Source: Methylomicrobium lacus LW14 (GTDB lineage: Bacteria; Pseudomonadota; Gammaproteobacteria; Methylococcales; Methylomonadaceae). Taken from it: a stretch of DNA of 64,000 nucleotides. The position numbers and the translations under genes are program-made. Shown here in pieces: positions 1-8,642 of the stretch. The notes beneath the pieces are model-generated. The model saw nothing but the letters and a program-made list of their open reading frames with translations. It did not search any database and had not been told where the DNA came from. Position 1 is the stretch's first letter, and the number at the start of each line of letters is the position of its first letter. Where the stretch lies: the NCBI RefSeq assembly GCF_000527095.1, contig NZ_AZUN01000001.1:558001-622000 (forward strand), given 5' to 3'.

Positions 1-1
1 C

Positions 2-1693
2 CTGACGCCGGCGCTTTGCGCGCTGTTCCTTAAGAATATCGATCATGCCGAAAATCATAAAAAATCGGGACTGCAGCGGTTATTTGCGGGGTTTAACCAC
101 TGGTATAACGGGTTGTCCGATAATTACAAAAGGCTAATTAATGCGATCGCGAACAGACGGCTCGTCACTTTCGGACTCTTGCTAGGATTCTCCGTCGGCG
201 CCGGTTTGATTGGGGCGTGGGTTCCAGCCGGTTTCATTCCCGAGGAAGATCAGGGCACCATCTACGCCAATATCACCACGCCGACGGGAGCGACGCTTGA
301 GCGTACAGAAAAAATATCGGATGAAGTTCAGCGCGTTGCCTCGGGGCTGGATGCTGTCAATTCAGTTTCCAGTCTGGCCGGCTTCAGCCTGCTTTCTGAG
401 GGAACCGGAGCGGTTTATGGCATGAATCTGATCAGCCTGAAAAACTGGGATCAACGGACGGCTTCCGATAAGGACATCATCCACGTGCTCGAAGAAAAAA
501 CCCGGCATATCAAGGATGCCAGTATCGAGTTTTTCACGCCGCCGCCGGTACCGGGTTACGGCAACTCCAGCGGCTTCGAAATGCGTTTGCTGGACAAAAC
601 CGGTTCGGGCGACCTTCAGCAGTTGCAGTCGGTGGCGGATGCCTTAGCAAACGAGCTCAACAAGCGGCCCGAGATCGTGAGTGCGTTTACCACGTTCAAC
701 GCCGGTTTTCCGCAGTTCCTTTTGCATATCGACGGCGACAAGGCCGCGCAAAAAGGCATTACCGCCGAGAACGCGATGAGCACCCTGCAAACCCTGATCG
801 GCAGCGAATATGCGACCAACTTTATCCGCTTCGGCCAGTTGTACAAAGTGATGGTGCAGACCCTGCCCGAATACCGCGCCCAGCCCGACGATCTGATGAA
901 GCTGTACATCAAGAACGCTGCCGGCAAAATGGTGCCCTTTTCATCCTTTCTTCACGTTGAGAAAGTGTACGGGCCGGAGCAGGTGACGCGCTACAACATG
1001 TACACCTCGGCGATGATCAACGGCCAGCCGGCGCCCGGCTACAGCAGCGGGCAGGCGATCGCCGCGATCAAGGAAGTGGCCGCCCAAAAATTGCCGAAGG
1101 GGTTTGGCTACGATTGGGCCGGATCATCCCGCGACCAGGCGCAGGCAGGCAACCAGGCGATCTTTATCTTTCTGATTTGTCTGTTGTTCGTTTACCTGCT
1201 TCTCGCCGCGCAATACGAGAGCTTCCTGTTGCCGCTGCCGGTGATCCTGTCGCTCCCGATAGGCATTTTCGGAGCCTTGTTTCTGCTGATGGTGATGGGG
1301 CTGGAAAACAATATCTATGCGCAAATCGCGATGATCATGCTGATCGGGATTTTGGGCAAGAATGCGATCCTGATCATCGAGTTCGCGACCATGCAGCACC
1401 GGCTCGGAAAAACGCCGCTCGAAGCCGCCATCGAAGGCGCCGCGCTCAGGTTGCGGCCGATTTTGATGACTTCGTTTGCCTTCATTGCCGGCCTGATCCC
1501 GTTGATGTTCGCTTCCGGGGCGGGAAAGATAGGCAACAATACCATCGGCTCGGCGGCCGCGGGAGGGATGCTTTTCGGAACCCTTTTCGGGGTCATCGTG
1601 ATTCCGGGGTTGTATGTGGTGTTTGCAACGCTCGCTGACAAGTATCATCGCGACGGCAAAAAAGAAGAAATTGCTTACACTGAAACCCTCTGA
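2..1693 (+). CDS. RND multidrug efflux permease, 3' part (HAE-1 family)
   Basis: The reading frame is open from base 2 and enters at LTPALCALFLK, a segment near residue 490 in AcrB/MexF-type pumps. About 563 residues remain, which fits the second half of a roughly 1050-residue permease. Visible are the second periplasmic porter/docking region and then the last transmembrane block, with LLLAAQYESFLLPLPV, a GKNAILIIEFA segment and the conserved RPILMTSFAFIAGLIPL helix. Such permeases take drugs or solvents from the periplasm and inner membrane and pass them, driven by protons, to an outer-membrane channel. The outer-membrane factor gene begins 1 base after the stop codon, so the two are co-transcribed. 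The membrane-fusion partner should lie upstream of the window. The substrate cannot be read from the sequence. Confidence 0.93.
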   Translation: MTPALCALFLKNIDHAENHKKSGLQRLFAGFNHWYNGLSDNYKRLINAIANRRLVTFGLLLGFSVGAGLIGAWVPAGFIPEEDQGTIYANITTPTGATLERTEKISDEVQRVASGLDAVNSVSSLAGFSLLSEGTGAVYGMNLISLKNWDQRTASDKDIIHVLEEKTRHIKDASIEFFTPPPVPGYGNSSGFEMRLLDKTGSGDLQQLQSVADALANELNKRPEIVSAFTTFNAGFPQFLLHIDGDKAAQKGITAENAMSTLQTLIGSEYATNFIRFGQLYKVMVQTLPEYRAQPDDLMKLYIKNAAGKMVPFSSFLHVEKVYGPEQVTRYNMYTSAMINGQPAPGYSSGQAIAAIKEVAAQKLPKGFGYDWAGSSRDQAQAGNQAIFIFLICLLFVYLLLAAQYESFLLPLPVILSLPIGIFGALFLLMVMGLENNIYAQIAMIMLIGILGKNAILIIEFATMQHRLGKTPLEAAIEGAALRLRPILMTSFAFIAGLIPLMFASGAGKIGNNTIGSAAAGGMLFGTLFGVIVIPGLYVVFATLADKYHRDGKKEEIAYTETL

Positions 1694-1694
1694 C

Positions 1695-3128
1695 ATGAAA
1701 TTGAAACGAAGATTTTTTTACCGCCTGATTCCTTTTCTGGTCCTGGCTACCAGCGGTTGCGGGTCATTGAATACCCACCTGTCGATTCCGGAAAAGGAGA
1801 TACCGGCAAGTTTCCCCAAGCAAAAAAACGCGGCATCCGTCGCAAACGTCAATTGGCGACAGTATTTCGCCGACCCCGTTCTGGTGCAGCTGATCGATGC
1901 CGCGATCAAAAACAACATCGATTTGCAGGTGGCCTTGCAGCGCATCGAGATGTCGCGTTCCAGCGTCAAGCTGGCAAACGGCGCCCTGCTGCCGAAGGTC
2001 GGCTTGGCTGTGGGCGGCGGCGTGCAAAAATTCGGCCTCTATACGATGGACGGCGCAGGGAATGCGTCTACCGAAATCACGCCGGGCCGAATCGTTCCGG
2101 AAAATTTGACCGACATCTATGTGGGGCTGCAGGCATCGTGGGAGGTCGATGTCTGGGGCAAGCTGCGCAACCAGCGCAAGGTGGCGCTCTCGCAATATCT
2201 GGCGACGATGGAAGGCACACATTTTGTGATTTCGAATCTGGTGGCCGATGTTGCGATTCACTATAGCGAATTGCTGGCGTTGGACAATACATTGGAGATC
2301 ATTCGGGCGACCCTTCAAAAACAGCAGGAAGCCCTGGATGTCATCAAGATCCAGAAAGAAGCGGGCAGGGCAAATGAACTGGCCGTGCAGCAATTCAAGG
2401 CACAGTTGCTGGAGTCGCAGACATTGGAAAAAAATGTGCTGCAGCAGATCAGCGAAACGGAAAACAAAATCAATTTTCTCTTGGGGCGCTATCCGCAGCC
2501 GATAGAAAGGAAGAAGGAAATTTTGTTCAGCGCAATTCCGCAGCAAATTTCATCGGGTCTGCCTTCGCAATTGCTGGCTAACCGTCCCGACGTGCGTGAA
2601 GCCGAATACCAGATCGAGGCCAGCAAGTTCGACCTGGAAGCGGCGAAAGCGGCCTTCTTCCCGAATTTCAACATCACGGCGGCCCTGGGGTTTCAGGCCT
2701 TCAATCCCGAGTTTTTATTCACCTCGCCGGCATCGCTGGCCTATTCGCTGATGGGGACGCTGGTCGCCCCGCTGATCAACATGAATGCCTTGAAGGCCCA
2801 GTTCAACACCGCCAAGGCGAACCAGCTGACCGCCATGCACAACTATCAGAAAACCATTCTGAACGGCTATGTCGAAGTGGTCAATCAACTGTCCATGATC
2901 GAGAATCTACAAAAAATCCATTCTGCAAAAGAGCGGCAAAGTGTTGTGTTGAAGAAATCCGTCGAAACTTCGAAAGAACTGTATAAAACCGCCAGGGCCA
3001 CTTATCTGGAGGTATTGATTGCACAACAGAGCGCGTTGCAAGCCAATCTCGAGTTGATCGACGTGATCAAGCAGCAACGGCTAGCTGCGGTCAACATTTA
3101 CAAGGCATTGGGAGGCGGGTGGCGGTAA
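1695..3128 (+). CDS. outer-membrane efflux lipoprotein (OprM/NodT family)
   Basis: The protein has 477 residues from the ATG at 1695. The frame is open further upstream, but this start gives a clean lipoprotein signal peptide, MKLKRRFFYRLIPFLVLATSGC, with the lipidated Cys near residue 22. The body carries the two repeats of the outer-membrane efflux (OEP) family, including LLANRPDVREAEYQIEASKF and a second-repeat segment near the C-terminus. The family forms trimeric TolC-like channels anchored by lipid in the outer membrane. The gene starts 1 base after the RND permease, so it is probably the dedicated exit channel of that pump. It ends 57 bases before the convergent nhaD-like gene. Confidence 0.93.
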   Translation: MKLKRRFFYRLIPFLVLATSGCGSLNTHLSIPEKEIPASFPKQKNAASVANVNWRQYFADPVLVQLIDAAIKNNIDLQVALQRIEMSRSSVKLANGALLPKVGLAVGGGVQKFGLYTMDGAGNASTEITPGRIVPENLTDIYVGLQASWEVDVWGKLRNQRKVALSQYLATMEGTHFVISNLVADVAIHYSELLALDNTLEIIRATLQKQQEALDVIKIQKEAGRANELAVQQFKAQLLESQTLEKNVLQQISETENKINFLLGRYPQPIERKKEILFSAIPQQISSGLPSQLLANRPDVREAEYQIEASKFDLEAAKAAFFPNFNITAALGFQAFNPEFLFTSPASLAYSLMGTLVAPLINMNALKAQFNTAKANQLTAMHNYQKTILNGYVEVVNQLSMIENLQKIHSAKERQSVVLKKSVETSKELYKTARATYLEVLIAQQSALQANLELIDVIKQQRLAAVNIYKALGGGWR

Positions 3129-3185
3129 AATCCAGAGGGTTGCTAATTCAGGGAACGGGATAAATTGGGAATTGCTGTACTGGCA

Positions 3186-4625
3186 TCAAAAATAGCGGCC
3201 ATTGATCCAATAATGCACCGCGATGCTGGCGAAATAGCCCAGCAAAATGACCGGCATCCAGCGCATATGGTAGCCGAAGGTGTAACCCTCCTTGATCTGG
3301 CCGAGCAAACCGACGCCGGGAGCCGAGCCGATCGCCAGCAAACTACCGCCGACACCCAGCGTCAAGGTCAACAGCAGCCATTGGCCGGGCGGAATATCAG
3401 GATGCATGGTCAATACCGCAAACATGAGTGTGCCGTTATCGATAAACGCAGATGACAGGCCGATCGCAATATTAGCCATTGTCGGGCTGATCTGTCCATA
3501 AAGGAAATGCGCAATCGCATCGAGGTAACCGATGAAGCCCAACGCCCCGATGATCATCATCGCGCCGTAAAAAAACAGCAGCGTATCCCATTCGATGTTG
3601 CCTACATTCTTGAAGACATCAAAATCCTGCTTGCTGTTCTCTCTCGGAACATCCAGATGAAAGAACTTGTAAACATAAGCAAATTCGCTCGGATTTTCCT
3701 GCGCCGTCTTGGTCAGAAAAAAACAGTAAAACTGCAGCAACGCCAAACCCGCCATCATGCCGGCGGCCGGTGGAAGTTCCAGCGCGACGTTGGACCAAAC
3801 CGTAATGATCAGCGTCACCACGAAAAGAGACATAACCCACCAGCTGCCGCGCAGAAGATTGATCGGACACATTGAGGCAGCCGGCGTTTCCTTAGGAACA
3901 AAAAAGTGCATGATCGATGCGGGCACCAGAAAATTCACCAGACAAGGCAGAGCGATCGAAAAAAACTCGGTGAAATGCAGGATTTTATGTTGCCAGACAA
4001 ACAGCGTCGAGATGCCGCCGAGGGGGCTGAACGATCCGCCGGCGTTGGCCGCCACGACGACATTCACGCAGGCCAAACCGACGAATTGTGGTTTGTTTTT
4101 GCCGACTGCGGCGGCTACCGCGCCCATGATCAAGCCCACCGCCAGACCGCTGATCACGGTCGAAAGACAGAATGCTAGAGCGCCGGTAATCCAGAACAGT
4201 TTGCGGTAACTGTATTGGCGGCTCAGCAGCCAAATCCTGAGGCCGTCGAAGACGCCGCGTTCCTCCATCGCATTCAGGTAGGTCATCGACACCAGGATGA
4301 ACAACAGCAATTCGACATAGGCGAGCAGGTTGCTTTCAAACGCCAGCGCCGCGATCTTAGCTTCGCCATGCATGGCATAGTAAATGCAGATCGCAAACCA
4401 GACGATCGCCGAGCCCAGGACCATCGGCTTGGATTTGCGCAATTCGATCACGTCTTCGGCCATCGCGACCACATAAGCGCATACCGTAACCAGCACCGAA
4501 AGATAGCCGATGAAATGGCCTGTTAAATCGAGCTTTGGGACCGCGCTGGCGGCTGCCGCTTCTTCGCCGCCGAGAGCAACACCAGGTAACAGAAGAGAAA
4601 ACAGAAGAATGAGAAGTGAATTCAT
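3186..4625 (-). CDS. nhaD: NhaD-type Na+/H+ antiporter
   Basis: A 479-residue polytopic membrane protein of the ArsB/NhaD (ion transporter) superfamily. It starts with a cleavable-looking hydrophobic leader ending near LGGEEAAAAS, as is usual for NhaD proteins, followed by about a dozen hydrophobic segments. Family-like segments include an ANAGGSFSPLGGISTLFVW stretch and SSAFIDNGTLMFAVLTM. NhaD proteins exchange cytoplasmic Na+ or Li+ for protons, giving salt and alkali tolerance. The gene stands alone: its 3' end meets the efflux operon and the CorC-like gene lies upstream on the same strand. No strong ribosome-binding site is visible, so the exact start is less certain than the identity. 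Confidence 0.88.
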   Translation of the reverse strand: MNSLLILLFSLLLPGVALGGEEAAAASAVPKLDLTGHFIGYLSVLVTVCAYVVAMAEDVIELRKSKPMVLGSAIVWFAICIYYAMHGEAKIAALAFESNLLAYVELLLFILVSMTYLNAMEERGVFDGLRIWLLSRQYSYRKLFWITGALAFCLSTVISGLAVGLIMGAVAAAVGKNKPQFVGLACVNVVVAANAGGSFSPLGGISTLFVWQHKILHFTEFFSIALPCLVNFLVPASIMHFFVPKETPAASMCPINLLRGSWWVMSLFVVTLIITVWSNVALELPPAAGMMAGLALLQFYCFFLTKTAQENPSEFAYVYKFFHLDVPRENSKQDFDVFKNVGNIEWDTLLFFYGAMMIIGALGFIGYLDAIAHFLYGQISPTMANIAIGLSSAFIDNGTLMFAVLTMHPDIPPGQWLLLTLTLGVGGSLLAIGSAPGVGLLGQIKEGYTFGYHMRWMPVILLGYFASIAVHYWINGRYF

Positions 4626-4756
4626 TTATGCATCAATGCAAGAAGTAAAAATGCCAGCCCATCAGGGCTTGCAGCCGCTTGGAATTATTCGGCGTAAAAA
4701 GTTATAGCTACTGCGCCGGTATGCGCTAACCGACGAACATTATACCTGGAATTTTT

Positions 4757-4778
4757 CGTCAATCAGCCTTGATTGACG
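4757..4778. repeat. 9-bp inverted repeat upstream of nhaD
   Basis: CGTCAATCA and TGATTGACG face each other around the loop gcct. On the minus strand the hairpin is followed by AAAAATT and then a TATAAT-like hexamer. It therefore looks more like an upstream regulatory site for the antiporter gene than a terminator. Its function is unknown. Confidence 0.4.
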
Positions 4779-4851
4779 CTTGAAAACCGAAACGCCATCC
4801 CTCCATTGCAGCTGGTGTGGCGGCTGGCATTCACGCTCCCGACTGGCGCTT

Positions 4852-6156
4852 CTATTTGGGGATCAAGGAAACTAAAATTTTGTCAATGCGCGAGCCGTCC
4901 AGGTCAACAATTTCAAATTTCCAATCCTCTATTTCGCAACTATCCGCCAATTGCGGCAGCCTTTCAAAGTTATGTAAAATCATCCCGGCCACGGTATTGT
5001 AAGCATGGGCCGATTCGCCTGGAAATTGTCCGCTCATTCCGATCGCCGATTTGAGCTGGCTGATGGGCAAGCCGCCGTCGACCAGCCACGAACCATCGGC
5101 GCGCTGCACCACTTCAAAAGCGGATTTCGAAGAAAGACGCGGGAATTTACCGACAATCGCGGTGAATACATCCATCAAGGTGACCAGTCCCTCGATATCG
5201 CCATATTCGTTCACGATCAGCGCCAAATCCGCACCGGCTTCCCGGAAATGCTCCAGCAGATGGATCAGCAGCATCGATTCTTGCACGTAGAGTGGCGGTC
5301 TTAATCCTTGTTCGATGTTGAATTCAGGCTTGCCCAACGTTTTTTTTAACAGATCCCCGCAATGCAGGATGCCAAGCACCTGTTCAAATCCGCCCCGGCA
5401 GACGACGATTTGCGTATAAGGGCAATCTTCGATTTTACGGCGCAGTGTATCGGCGGCCTCCAAGCTGTCGACGACGAAGATGTCTTGACGAGGCACCATG
5501 ATCGCGCCGACGCGGACTTCGTCCAGTTTCATCACATTGTCGACTAATTGGCTTTCGCTGGCGTGGAATATGCCGGATTCGGAACCCATTTCGATCAGGA
5601 GGCGAATTTCTTCGTCGGATACGCTGTTTTCTTTGACTCGGTTTAATCTAAATAATCTGAGCAGCAGATGACTCGAAGCAGACAGCAACCAAACCAGAGG
5701 GCTGACCAACAAGGCCAGCCCTTGCATCGGTTTTGCGATGCGGGCGGCGATGCGTTCAGGATTTTGCAGGGCTAGGCGTTTAGGGATCAGTTCTCCGAGC
5801 ACGACCGAGAAATAAGTGATGAAGGTCACGGTCAAGACCAGAGCCAGCGTTTCCGCATAAGGTGCCAGCCAAGGGATTTGCGCAATCGCCTGATACAGCG
5901 GCGCTCGTAACACTTCCTCGCCGAATGCGCCACTCAAAATCCCGACCGTCGTGATGCCGACCTGTACGGTGGACAAAAAACGGGTGGGTTCTTCGTGTAG
6001 CTTGAGCGCGGCTTTGGCGCCCAGGCGTTTTTCGGCGATTAATTTTTGCAAGCGTGCCCTGGTCGATGAGACGACAGACATTTCCGACAACGAGAAAATG
6101 CCGTTCAGCAGGATCAACAAAAAAAGCAGGCCTAGATTCGCGTAAAAATCTTTCAC
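4852..6156 (-). CDS. HlyC/CorC-family membrane protein with CBS domains
   Basis: A 434-residue protein with the standard order of the family. An N-terminal DUF21 (CNNM) membrane domain at about residues 5-190 contains FSLSEMSVVSSTRARL and GITTVGILSGAFGEE. A CBS pair follows at about 205-330 (VGAIMVPRQDIFVVD, YTQIVVCRGG), then a C-terminal CorC_HlyC domain at about 345-425 (DGSWLVDGGLPISQL). Family members are linked to Mg2+ or Co2+ efflux; the older haemolysin label is misleading. It stands alone between nhaD and the divergent fnr. The function in this organism is inferred from the family only. Confidence 0.88.
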   Translation of the reverse strand: MKDFYANLGLLFLLILLNGIFSLSEMSVVSSTRARLQKLIAEKRLGAKAALKLHEEPTRFLSTVQVGITTVGILSGAFGEEVLRAPLYQAIAQIPWLAPYAETLALVLTVTFITYFSVVLGELIPKRLALQNPERIAARIAKPMQGLALLVSPLVWLLSASSHLLLRLFRLNRVKENSVSDEEIRLLIEMGSESGIFHASESQLVDNVMKLDEVRVGAIMVPRQDIFVVDSLEAADTLRRKIEDCPYTQIVVCRGGFEQVLGILHCGDLLKKTLGKPEFNIEQGLRPPLYVQESMLLIHLLEHFREAGADLALIVNEYGDIEGLVTLMDVFTAIVGKFPRLSSKSAFEVVQRADGSWLVDGGLPISQLKSAIGMSGQFPGESAHAYNTVAGMILHNFERLPQLADSCEIEDWKFEIVDLDGSRIDKILVSLIPK

Positions 6157-6487
6157 ATCGTGACTATTGAAAATTGAAATCTCATCTCTACTTTGCCACC
6201 AACGCTGTTGGCAGAGTTCAATCTACCATAGAATTTTTCGTTTCTTATTTATCGAGGCACGGAAGTATTCGTCCATTGGTTTATCAAGAGGCCGTCATTT
6301 TTGAGAAAAAGCGCTTGCCGTTGCAACGGGGCGCATAAGACGCAGGTGCTGAATTACCTGAAAGAGAAGGGAATGTGCTTGGATTTTCCGGTCAACTGTG
6401 GCCGCTATCCGAAAGCAACGGTTGAACAATGCGTAACATCAACCCGTCATACGTGTTATAAATATCCCCAAAAAAAGGAACGCTGCT
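6157..6487. other. intergenic region between the CorC-type gene and fnr
   Basis: About 330 bases separate the two divergent genes. It presumably holds both promoters. An AGGAA ribosome-binding site sits 9 bases before the fnr ATG. I see no perfect FNR box, no RNA gene and no convincing small coding sequence here. Confidence 0.5.
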
Positions 6488-7213
6488 ATGGACTCAAGCT
6501 TACCCGGCAATTCATGCCATGATTGCAGACTAACCAATATTTGTTTGCCGCACGGACTGCAACAAAACGAAAAAAGGCAGCTTGCCAACATTGTGAATAA
6601 CAGGCGGCCCTTGCATGTCGATGAATTTCTGTATTTTCAGGGCGGCGAATGTGAAAGCCTGTTTGCCGTTAAATCAGGCTCTTTTCGGAGTTTCATGGTA
6701 AATTCGGAAGGCGTCGAACAAACCATTGGCTTTTATTTGCCGGGGGAGTTGTTGGGTCTGGATTCATTGCAATACGGCCGCTTCACCTGTTCCTTAATCG
6801 CATTGGAAACGTGTTCGGTCTGTGAGTTGCCGTTATCTCGCCTGACCTCGCTATGTTCTGAAATTCCCGGCCTGCCGTTTCAGATGATGCGGGTCCTGGG
6901 CAAGGAAATTGCCTCCGATCACGATAAAATTCTGGCGCTGGGACATCGTTCCGCTCGGAGCAGAATCGCCGGCTTTTTGCTGACCTTATCAGGACGCTAC
7001 GATGCGCTTGGGTTTTCCGCTACGGAGTTTAATCTGAGCATGCGCCGCCACGACATCGCAAATTTTCTCGGACTGACGAATGAAACGGTCAGTCGGCAAT
7101 TCACGGATTTAAACAAACATGGCGTCATCACCGTTAAGCGGCGAGGCGTACTGATCAATGATCTGAATGCACTAAGATCGATCGTTGAAACCGGTTCGGC
7201 CGCTCCGTGCTAA
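6488..7213 (+). CDS. fnr: FNR, oxygen-sensing transcription regulator
   Basis: A 241-residue Crp/Fnr-family protein that aligns along its length with E. coli FNR. The N-terminal cysteines C10, C13 and C19 match Cys20, Cys23 and Cys29 of E. coli, and C112 (ALETCSVCELP) matches Cys122. The spacing from the third to the fourth cysteine is 93 residues in both, so an oxygen-labile [4Fe-4S] cluster is expected. The C-terminal helix-turn-helix reads NFLGLTNETVSRQF, with the E-x-x-S-R residues that recognise TTGAT half sites. It should switch genes between aerobic and microaerobic conditions. A hairpin terminator follows at 7229. Confidence 0.93.
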   Translation: MDSSLPGNSCHDCRLTNICLPHGLQQNEKRQLANIVNNRRPLHVDEFLYFQGGECESLFAVKSGSFRSFMVNSEGVEQTIGFYLPGELLGLDSLQYGRFTCSLIALETCSVCELPLSRLTSLCSEIPGLPFQMMRVLGKEIASDHDKILALGHRSARSRIAGFLLTLSGRYDALGFSATEFNLSMRRHDIANFLGLTNETVSRQFTDLNKHGVITVKRRGVLINDLNALRSIVETGSAAPC

Positions 7214-7228
7214 TTCCGGTACCGGATT

Positions 7229-7275
7229 GATATTACCGCTTCAATGGCATTGATGCGGTAATATCTGATTTTTCG
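7229..7275 (+). terminator. rho-independent terminator after fnr
   Basis: Perfect 11-bp arms GATATTACCGC (7229-7239) and GCGGTAATATC (7255-7265) enclose a 15-base loop and are followed by TGATTTTT. It lies between the convergent fnr and small lipoprotein genes. Confidence 0.85.
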
Positions 7276-7286
7276 TCGGTAAACGT

Positions 7287-7412
7287 TTATTTTTGCATTG
7301 CCGGCGCAGAACTTGAGCCGGCCGGTTTATTTGGACCTTTACCCATGTCGCCACAGGCAGCCAAGGTGACGAGGGCGAAAACGACCAAGAACAATTGACT
7401 TACAGTTTTCAT
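7287..7412 (-). CDS. small predicted lipoprotein (41 aa)
   Basis: A 41-residue reading frame begins MKTVSQLFLVVFALVTLAAC. It has a charged start, a hydrophobic core and the lipobox L-A-A-C with the cysteine at residue 20. The mature part is only about 21 residues, GDMGKGPNKPAG followed by a Ser/Ala/Pro-rich tail. It would be secreted and lipid-anchored in the envelope. Length and layout recall entericidin-type or LptM-like mini lipoproteins, but I recognise no specific family and give no function. It converges with fnr across the terminator at 7229. Confidence 0.65.
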   Translation of the reverse strand: MKTVSQLFLVVFALVTLAACGDMGKGPNKPAGSSSAPAMQK

Positions 7413-7791
7413 AACTTTTCTCTTTGGAATGGATGAATACGGCCTTCTTCTCGGGGTCATCGACGGTCGGAAGAAAACTGGGTCCCTTAACGGGTGAAGC
7501 CATTGTTACACCTTTTCCAAATCGAAAATTGATCTGGATCAACAATACCGCAAATAGTCGACGATTCGTCCTGCATAGTCGCATTAGGCCATATGTAGGT
7601 GAACGACTGCAAATGCTTTTTACCCCGTCATGAAAGAGAATGATAGGCTTTTGGATAGATGAAGAAAGGGTGTATTATCAGCACATTAGCTAAATTTCTG
7701 AAGCGATGGAGGACAAAAGCCGAATTGTTAAAGTCGAAATGATTGCGTTTTAAAGCCCTAGTCAAATTGTCCTATTTTGTGGAGTTTAATA
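7413..7791. other. intergenic region without a recognisable gene
   Basis: About 380 AT-richer bases separate the small lipoprotein gene from the divergent membrane-protein gene at 7792. Short open frames on both strands have no start signal and no recognisable product. The region presumably holds the two divergent promoters. Confidence 0.5.
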
Positions 7792-8430
7792 ATGAAAAGA
7801 AGAAAACAACACGAACAAAAAACAGGAAGCTTTTTTAACGGAGGACCTAATTTAATTTTACGATCAGCCAAGCTGTTTGCGTGCCTATTGTATGCGCTGA
7901 TGCTGGCCTTTGTCTTGCAGCAGCCGGTCTTTGCGCATCGCGGGGATCTGGATGATGTCGACCTGTGCAGGATCAAGATCGGTAACGAATGGATACATTT
8001 TGCGGCTTATACGCCGACACTATCCGAAAGTAAAAGCTATTGTAAATCGATCCCTAAGCTGGGCATGACCAACCTGGTTTTTGACTATGAAGGCAAACAA
8101 CTGCGTCATGTCAGCATCGAGTTTGAAGTGACCAAGGAACCGGAAGGAACGCGGGTTTATTACCGGCCGCCGAGCACAACCAAGACCGGCACGGTTGAAG
8201 GCAGCGTCGATTTCAACCAATTCGGCCCCGGCGATTATCAGGCCCATGTTACCCTGATCGAGAATGACCAAAAAGTCGATACCCACATTCCTTTTTCGGT
8301 CGGCATCGAGGGCGACGAATCTTTTGACAACCTCAAAAAAAACTTGTTCACGATCGGAATCTGCGTCGTGATTTTGTATTTGTGCTACCGCTATGCGCGC
8401 GGCAAAGGCGATGAGCCTAAAAATGCCTGA
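7792..8430 (+). CDS. periplasmic protein with C-terminal membrane anchor, unknown function
   Basis: A 212-residue protein. I chose the ATG at 7792 because GGAG lies 7 bases before it. Residues of about 24-46 form a signal peptide ending QPVFAHRG. A beta-rich domain of about 130 residues follows, with two cysteines (DVDLCRIKIGNEW and ESKSYCKSIPK) that could form a disulfide. A single transmembrane helix near the C-terminus (FTIGICVVILYLCYRYARG) leaves a short basic cytoplasmic tail. The layout suggests a periplasmic binding or sensor domain tethered to the inner membrane. I do not recognise the family. Downstream is an imperfect hairpin at 8468. Confidence 0.75.
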   Translation: MKRRKQHEQKTGSFFNGGPNLILRSAKLFACLLYALMLAFVLQQPVFAHRGDLDDVDLCRIKIGNEWIHFAAYTPTLSESKSYCKSIPKLGMTNLVFDYEGKQLRHVSIEFEVTKEPEGTRVYYRPPSTTKTGTVEGSVDFNQFGPGDYQAHVTLIENDQKVDTHIPFSVGIEGDESFDNLKKNLFTIGICVVILYLCYRYARGKGDEPKNA

Positions 8431-8467
8431 ACGAACCGCGTTTTTGTGATACACCGTGATCTTAGTT

Positions 8468-8509
8468 GATAGGATCGGCGGAACCAATGGAGGTGTCGCC
8501 TATCCTATC
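8468..8509 (+). terminator. possible terminator hairpin
   Basis: GATAGGATCGGCG and CGCCTATCCTATC match at 12 of 13 positions around a 16-base loop, 37 bases after the stop at 8430. There is no T tract, so termination is possible but not certain. Confidence 0.4.
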
Positions 8510-8642
8510 GTACAAATACATCTTATGGGCTTTGCGCTTAACGTTAAGATCGGATGACGGGTCAGGTTTTCGAAATCGCGTCAATTTCTAGTTGTCTGTT
8601 ATCGATATATAGCATTTGTCCTTCTTAGGAGGTCGAACAGAT

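Noticed and set aside
1124..1696. Long minus-strand frames under the RND gene and similar frames under fadE, pat, dnaK and hslU
   Set aside because: They are antisense to well-recognised genes and show composition typical of GC-rich shadow frames.
4757..4778. Terminator in front of nhaD
   Set aside because: The hairpin is followed by A residues, not T, in the only relevant direction.
6301..6522. 73-codon open frame upstream of fnr
   Set aside because: It overlaps the fnr start, has no ribosome-binding site and a cysteine-rich pattern with no family resemblance.
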